A DNA stretch of 64,000 bases from Alkalihalobacterium alkalinitrilicum (GTDB taxonomy: Bacteria; Bacillota; Bacilli; Bacillales; Bacillaceae_F), in contig NZ_KV917368.1 in the NCBI RefSeq assembly GCF_002019605.1, positions 5,061,670-5,125,669 on the forward strand. The letters run 5' to 3'. Below are positions 59,864 through 64,000 of the stretch, piece after piece. How positions within the stretch are numbered: position 1 is the stretch's first letter; every line of letters begins with the position of its first letter. Below the pieces are notes generated by a model, which saw only the letters and a program-made list of their open reading frames with translations, had not been told where the DNA came from and searched no databases. Made by a program: the position numbers and the translations under genes.

Positions 59864-60390
59864 CTTTGCTTGTGCTTTTCGTGGAAGGCATTCTGATTCT
59901 CTCGAAAAGCTTTCAACTTTTTTAGGTAAGCATTTTCTAGTCGCAATAATTCATTCTCGCGTTCCAGTTCTTCTTCGCGTGTTAACTTCTTCTCTTCTTT
60001 TTTCATTGGTTTATTGGTGTTTTTAGACATAGAAGATCGCCCCTTTAATCTTGGTTTTAGGCCTTCTATCCCTTGTTCATTAAATGTTTTCATCCAACGG
60101 TGAATTAATGAAGGATTATTCAATCGAAATTGTTCAGCAGTTTCCTGAAAAGAAGCACCTGTCTCTACCATAAATTGTATCGTATCCATTTTAAATTGAA
60201 CAGAGTAGGCACCTTTCATTTTTCTTCGCTTTAATCCCTCTATCCCTTTTATTTTATAGGCTCTTACCCAATCTTGTATTGGTGTTTGAGAGGGCATATT
60301 GTATTTTTTCGCTAGTGACTTATATCCAAGATTTCCATTTAAATACTCGGTAACAAGCTTTATTTTAAATGCTTCACTATATTTGGCCAT
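59827..60390 (-). CDS. IS3-family OrfA
   Basis: 187 residues from MAKYSEAF (60390). It has two helix-turn-helix units (FKIKLVTEYLNGNLGYKSLA and FKMDTIQFMVETGASFQETA), then a coiled coil (EEELERENELLRLENAYLKK). A strong hairpin (60398-60435) lies just before the start and could block read-through expression. It overlaps orfB by 37 bases. Confidence 0.88.
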   Translation of the reverse strand: MAKYSEAFKIKLVTEYLNGNLGYKSLAKKYNMPSQTPIQDWVRAYKIKGIEGLKRRKMKGAYSVQFKMDTIQFMVETGASFQETAEQFRLNNPSLIHRWMKTFNEQGIEGLKPRLKGRSSMSKNTNKPMKKEEKKLTREEELERENELLRLENAYLKKLKAFRENQNAFHEKHKQRWHSNSKKMDSD

Positions 60391-60397
60391 AAAAACA

Positions 60398-60435
60398 CCC
60401 CCGAGAGTTAGATTTTCTACTCTAACTTTCGGGGG
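60398..60435 (-). promoter_or_regulatory. Hairpin inside IS3 end, upstream of orfA
   Basis: CCCCCGAGAGTTAGA (60398-60412) and TCTAACTTTCGGGGG (60421-60435) pair over 15 positions with one mismatch. In transcripts entering from outside the element this stem sits about eight bases from the orfA start and may hide its ribosome site. One arm is part of the terminal inverted repeat. Confidence 0.6.
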
Positions 60436-60570
60436 TCGGTACCTTGTGGGACTCTTTTTGTTATTTGTTTTCATTTCTTTATAGTAGTATTAGTAGTGGG
60501 TTGAAAGGAGAAAATAAAAATGATCCAATCCTTAATTTAATTTTATGAAATTTATCCACATTTTGTTCAT

Positions 60571-60738
60571 TTAACAGTCGTTATTGTTGTTATTATTTTG
60601 GTTATTTCGATTGTTTAAATTTTGTGCATCGTTTTCATTTGCAAATTCAGTATTTGCATTGTCGATATTTAACTCTTGGTTGCTATTGTTATTGTTATTG
60701 TTATTGTTATTACGACTACGGTTATTATCGTTTGCCAT
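60571..60738 (-). CDS. Asparagine-rich small protein, probably spore-associated
   Basis: 55 residues starting MANDNNRSRNNNNNN, with a perfect GGAGGTGAT ribosome site. More than a third of residues are Asn. It lies in tandem with, and downstream of, the CotF-like gene on the same strand. Small Asn-rich proteins are common spore components in Bacillaceae; no specific family is assigned. Confidence 0.65.
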   Translation of the reverse strand: MANDNNRSRNNNNNNNNNSNQELNIDNANTEFANENDAQNLNNRNNQNNNNNNDC

Positions 60739-60818
60739 ATGTATCACCTCCTATTGGTTAAGCTACCCTAGGATCTAAAAGTTAATACTTTAAAAAATAC
60801 ACAATTGAGTTCATAAAA

Positions 60819-60845
60819 AACCAGGAGGAGCTCCTGGTTAAAATG
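60819..60845 (-). terminator. Terminator of the CotF-like gene
   Basis: AACCAGGAG and CTCCTGGTT form a near-perfect stem followed, leftward, by TTTTTTATG. Confidence 0.85.
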
Positions 60846-61338
60846 TTTTATTTAATGCTTTATTTGCAAGCTCTACGTCATTTTGTAGCAACTGATCCAA
60901 GTTATAGGAAGGATAATAACTTCTTTCATACATATAATTAAAAACTTTAGCGTGCATATCTATACCACGATTTAAGTGTTCCTTTAAAACATTTCGAAGA
61001 GCTGGAGTCGCTGTTTCAGTAATTGCAATGGCATAGTTTCTTACACCTGTTTTAAAAAGAGCTAACAAATCCCCAGCATAGAATGGGATGTTATGGTTTC
61101 GGTTATTTTCATCATCTTGCTCTTGTCTTGGTGCTAATGGGTAGAACTGTAAAAGTTCACGAATATTATCACTTATACCCTTTATAGCTTGGGTATAGAG
61201 TTGTTTTAAAGCAGGATCAGTAATTTCAGGAAATGCTTTTTTTAACTTCAATAATCCTATAGATTGAAAGGCAACTAATTCATGCATATCTAAAGTTTCG
61301 TGCCATGCAAGATGTTGCGGTGAGTTAATATGATCCAA
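60838..61338 (-). CDS. Spore coat protein, CotF-like domain
   Basis: 166 residues from TTG 61338, eight bases after GGAGG. The four-helix coat F fold is indicated by [40 protein letters not shown] and [20 protein letters not shown]. It is expected to be made in the mother cell and placed in the spore coat. A sigma-E or sigma-K promoter was not clearly identified. Confidence 0.8.
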   Translation of the reverse strand: MDHINSPQHLAWHETLDMHELVAFQSIGLLKLKKAFPEITDPALKQLYTQAIKGISDNIRELLQFYPLAPRQEQDDENNRNHNIPFYAGDLLALFKTGVRNYAIAITETATPALRNVLKEHLNRGIDMHAKVFNYMYERSYYPSYNLDQLLQNDVELANKALNKTF

Positions 61339-61516
61339 TTAATTTTCCTCCTAATAATAAAATTTACCTTATTACTTTATTCGGATTAGAAATAATGGGA
61401 TTTTGTCTAATTATTTTTGGGCAGTTTAAAACAGCTAATAATGTTAGTGAAAAGAACACAACTTAATAATGTGTGCTGAACACAAAATTTTTAATTGTAA
61501 AGGAGGTTACTTTATA

Positions 61517-61651
61517 TTGACTAACAATAATAACAATCCATCAGGTCAAACAGGAGCAATGGGGCAGACAAAAACCAATTCTGCAACTTCTGGAGCAAAG
61601 GCAGCTAATACTGGATCAGTGGGGGTAGGTGGAAGGAATAAGAAGAAATAA
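61517..61651 (+). CDS. Small Asn/Gly-rich protein (44 residues)
   Basis: TTG 61517 follows AAAGGAGG. Product MTNNNNNPSGQTGAMGQTKT and 24 more residues, ending GGRNKKK. Low complexity like small spore proteins. It is divergent from the CotF-like gene, and its terminator follows. Its spore role is inferred from context. Confidence 0.6.
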   Translation: MTNNNNNPSGQTGAMGQTKTNSATSGAKAANTGSVGVGGRNKKK

Positions 61652-61661
61652 AAGTATTTAA

Positions 61662-61697
61662 AAAGAGTCGATTAATGTTGTCGACTCTTTTTTTTGT
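61662..61697 (+). terminator. Terminator of the small Asn/Gly-rich gene
   Basis: AAAGAGTCGA and TCGACTCTTT form a ten-pair stem followed by a run of T. Confidence 0.9.
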
Positions 61698-62040
61698 GAA
61701 TGGATATAATGGCCACTTGCAGAATACTGGTCCTAATGATTTAACAAAAAAAGCCCCAATTCTGAATGGGGACTTGTAAGGAGGAACTCTAGTGGCCTCC
61801 TTGAATGAATAACAAAAAGGAGTCGTTATCCTAAGAGGTTTAACGAGGCCAGATTAAACCCACAATTAATAATATGAAACAAACTAAGCCTGATTTATTC
61901 ATAAAAAAATAATATTTGCCTACTAATGTCCATTTAATAAGCTTTTTTGTTACTCGTTAACGCATCAAATAAATGAAAAAAGAACCCATTTCTGATAAGT
62001 TAAAAGTGCGAACCAATAACCATCAGAAAGGATTCTTATA
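61698..62040. other. Intergenic region before IS1380-type element
   Basis: AT-rich, no convincing frame. It includes a weak hairpin (CCCC...GGGG, about 61754-61770). The left end of the IS1380-type element must lie near 61975-61990 (AAAGAACCCATTTCTGATAAG). I could not match it to a right end. Confidence 0.4.
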
Positions 62041-63357
62041 ATGGCTACTTTACCGCAATTAACACTTGATTTCAATCGTAAAATTAAATTATCTAATGAC
62101 GGAGGAGAACTCTCGTCTGATACTGGTGAGTTCCTCTTTAGGGAATTTGATGAAAAGATTGGTTTCTCTAAAACATTGGCTGAACATTTAAACCTGAAAG
62201 ACAATAGACGTTACTATATTCATTCGAATGAAAACTTAATTCGTCAAAAGATTTATCAAATCATTGCTGGTTATACCGACGATGATGCAGCTGATCAATT
62301 GACGAAAGACCCTGTATTTACTCAAATTATTGGTACAGATGCGTTAGCTTCTCAGCCGAGCTTATCTCGTTTCTTTAGACGGTTTGATAGCCAATCTATT
62401 GAAGAATTGAATCGAGCCAACCAAGAGCTTATTGACAAAGTGCATCAATTTAGAGAGTCAAAGGTACTTATTATTGATTTAGATTCTACGCATTCCGATA
62501 CCTACGGAGACCAAGAAGCTGCGGCTTTCAATACTCATTATGGTACCGTTGGTTTTCATCCATTAGTTGCCTTTGACGGAGTAACAGGTGATTTCCTTAA
62601 AGCAAAGCTACGACCTGGAAACGTGTATACTTCAAATGGTGTCGTCGATTTTATTCAACCACTCATTGATCATTACAACGAAAAGTTCCCAGAGACAACA
62701 CCTTTTCTTCGTGGTGATAGTGGGTTTGCGGTCCCAGCTTTGTATGAATTGTGCGAAAAAGAAAGCGTCTATTACGTGATTCGGCTGAAATCAAATGCGA
62801 ATTTACAACGAATTGCGGATGAACTCCATCCTTCGTCTGTCATTTCCGATGTTTCAAAGGCGGAAATTTATTACGAAGAAACCATCTATCAAGCAAAATC
62901 TTGGTCGAAGCCTAGAAAAGTAATTGTCAAGTCAGTACGTCCAGCTGGTGAATTACTGTTTACTCATTCCTTCTTTGTGACAAATTTAGTTGATTCCTTT
63001 TCTCCTAAAGCGATCGTTCTTAGTTATCAAAAAAGAGGAACGATGGAGAACTATATCAAGGAAGCCAAGAATGGGTTCGGCTTTGATAAAATGAATAGCC
63101 ACTCTTACCAAGTAAATGAAGTAAAAATGATGTTAAGTTTGTTGGCTTATAACTTAACGAACTGGTTGCGTACGCTATGTTTTCCAGAAGAACAAAAGAC
63201 CATGCAAATCGATACCATACGTACACGAATTATTAAAGTTGCCAGTAAATTAGTAAAGTCAGGACGTTCCCTTTACTTTAAACTAGCCTCAAGTTTCGTG
63301 TATCAGGAATTCTTTTGGAAAGTACTTCAGCGAGTTCAAAAATTGAAATTCAATTAA
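62041..63357 (+). CDS. IS1380-family transposase
   Basis: 438 residues with the IS1380 DDE architecture. The first Asp is in VLIIDLDSTHSDTYGDQEAA, the second in TPFLRGDSGFAVPALYE, and the Glu in RGTMENYIKEAKNGFGFDK. The N-terminal region (LSNDGGELSSDTGEFLFREF) is typical. It appears intact and has an AAAGGA site. Confidence 0.93.
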   Translation: MATLPQLTLDFNRKIKLSNDGGELSSDTGEFLFREFDEKIGFSKTLAEHLNLKDNRRYYIHSNENLIRQKIYQIIAGYTDDDAADQLTKDPVFTQIIGTDALASQPSLSRFFRRFDSQSIEELNRANQELIDKVHQFRESKVLIIDLDSTHSDTYGDQEAAAFNTHYGTVGFHPLVAFDGVTGDFLKAKLRPGNVYTSNGVVDFIQPLIDHYNEKFPETTPFLRGDSGFAVPALYELCEKESVYYVIRLKSNANLQRIADELHPSSVISDVSKAEIYYEETIYQAKSWSKPRKVIVKSVRPAGELLFTHSFFVTNLVDSFSPKAIVLSYQKRGTMENYIKEAKNGFGFDKMNSHSYQVNEVKMMLSLLAYNLTNWLRTLCFPEEQKTMQIDTIRTRIIKVASKLVKSGRSLYFKLASSFVYQEFFWKVLQRVQKLKFN

Positions 63358-63622
63358 AAATGATCAAATAACCAATTTTTAGAAACTACACACCAGACCA
63401 AGGGAGTAGTCTGCCTAAAAACAGATATTTTCAAGCAAAACTTTTAAAATCACAACTGAAGTAGCCAAGTTACTATGATTTCACTTTATAATGAAGTAAT
63501 TTATTGGTTTTTTGAGTTCAATCGTGATTTAACTTCGAAGTATGAATAATTCAGGCTAAGTTTTATGTATAAAATAAAATGGCCCACTCTTCGGAGTGAG
63601 AAATAGGACTTTCTTTTTATTG
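63358..63622. other. Intergenic region between two transposase genes
   Basis: 265 AT-rich bases with a small hairpin (CACTC-TTCG-GAGTG, about 63585-63600) and no gene. It should hold the right end of the IS1380-type element and the end of the next IS3-type element. Confidence 0.4.
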
Positions 63623-64000
63623 CTAGGTATTTTGGTATGTCAACACTAAATCAAACAATTTTTTAGGGGCTAAGTTTCGATAACTTGCTGGACTTTGATA
63701 CCCCAGGGCACTGTGCGAACGGATGTTATTGTACCAATTGATATAATCAAACAGTTCAAGTTCTAGGTGGTTAAGGGAATGGAACTGCTCCCCATGAATT
63801 AGTTCTGTTTTTAGAATCTTAAATGTCGCTTCTGCCACTGCATTATCATAAGGGTTTCCTTTATCGCTCAATGAACGTTCAATCTCATTTTCACTTAATA
63901 ATTCATCAATAGCTACGTTTTTAAACTCAGATCCGCGATCTGTATGAAAGAGTTTTACATTCTCTAATGGCCGATTAACCGTTGCGAAGGCGCGTTGAAC
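63623..64000 (-). CDS. IS3-family transposase (OrfB), 5' part outside window
   Basis: Read leftward from the right edge without a stop, giving 125 residues of an rve integrase core. The segments are LFHTDRGSEFKNVAIDELL, then SLSDKGNPYDNAVAEATFKI with the Glu, and YINWYNNIRSHSALGYQSP. It differs from both IS3 elements at 57.7-60.4 kb, so it is a third IS3-type copy. Confidence 0.9.
   Translation of the reverse strand, partial: VQRAFATVNRPLENVKLFHTDRGSEFKNVAIDELLSENEIERSLSDKGNPYDNAVAEATFKILKTELIHGEQFHSLNHLELELFDYINWYNNIRSHSALGYQSPASYRNLAPKKLFDLVLTYQNT

Larger units (their letters stand above)
58969..60443 (-). mobile_element. IS3-family element, leftward, with terminal inverted repeats
   Basis: The ends share an inverted repeat: GGTTACCCCTAAAAGTTAGAG at the left (58970-58990) and, read leftward, GGTACCGACCCCCGAAAGTTAGAG-like sequence at the right (60420-60443). 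Inside are overlapping orfA and orfB. It abuts the previous IS3 element and may have inserted into its end. Target duplications were not resolved. Confidence 0.8.

Overview
The window is AT-rich DNA from a spore-forming Bacillaceae bacterium (low-GC Gram-positive, most likely a Bacillus relative). The evidence is Bacillus-type phage genes, strong AGGAGG-like ribosome sites, frequent TTG/GTG starts, a CotF-like spore coat protein, manganese catalase, and the insertion-sequence families present. It has three parts: a prophage, a decayed IS-rich strip, and an ordinary chromosomal stretch that turns IS-rich again near the right edge.

Positions 1-36981 are the right-hand 37 kb or so of an apparently intact cos-type siphovirus prophage. 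Its left end, with the integrase, lies outside the window. It ends at 36931-36981 in the 3' half of a tRNA-Val(GAC) gene, which is the attR. In order it carries: a leftward two-gene cargo operon of unknown function (<1-1777) next to the lysogeny switch; repressor/Cro-type regulators with four GTACAAG operators (2018-2867); many small early genes; an ORF6N/ORF6C antirepressor-like protein; a recombination module (Gam-like protein, probable annealing protein with an SSB-like tail); a DnaD-type initiator with 24-bp iterons inside its gene; nucleotide and junction enzymes; and ArpU. The late region follows: an Ltp-type lipoprotein and a membrane protein as probable cargo, HNH nuclease, cos region, P27-type small and large terminase, HK97 head genes, tail genes with a -1 frameshift chaperone, tape measure, Dit, a long repeat-rich tail-tip protein, and a lysis cassette. 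A short right-end cluster with repeated GACGTC palindromes precedes attR.

Positions 37.0-47.2 kb are a graveyard. It holds an IS4-type transposase with two frameshifts, a 5'-truncated and frameshifted amidohydrolase beside an IS200/IS605 element, a frameshifted MarR-GNAT fusion gene, an IS110 element with a probable bridge-RNA region, an intact manganese catalase, and a DUF3221-like gene fused by deletion to a broken PAS-GGDEF gene.

Positions 47.5-55.1 kb form one intact rightward operon: HAD hydrolase, RpiR/SIS regulator, a complete Opp/Dpp-type peptide ABC transporter and a metallo-beta-lactamase-fold hydrolase. Then come a small basic protein with a PIN-domain nuclease (toxin-antitoxin-like), a polytopic membrane protein and a 36-residue membrane peptide. 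Two IS3-family elements lie side by side, followed by spore-related genes (Asn-rich peptides, CotF-like), an IS1380-family transposase and an IS3-family transposase running off the right edge.

The best candidates for undescribed biology are the two-gene cargo operon beside the repressor, the membrane cargo gene between arpU-controlled genes and the HNH nuclease, the structured intergenic RNA-like segment at 4.8 kb, the GACGTC cluster at the prophage right end, and the small-protein/PIN pair at 55.3 kb.
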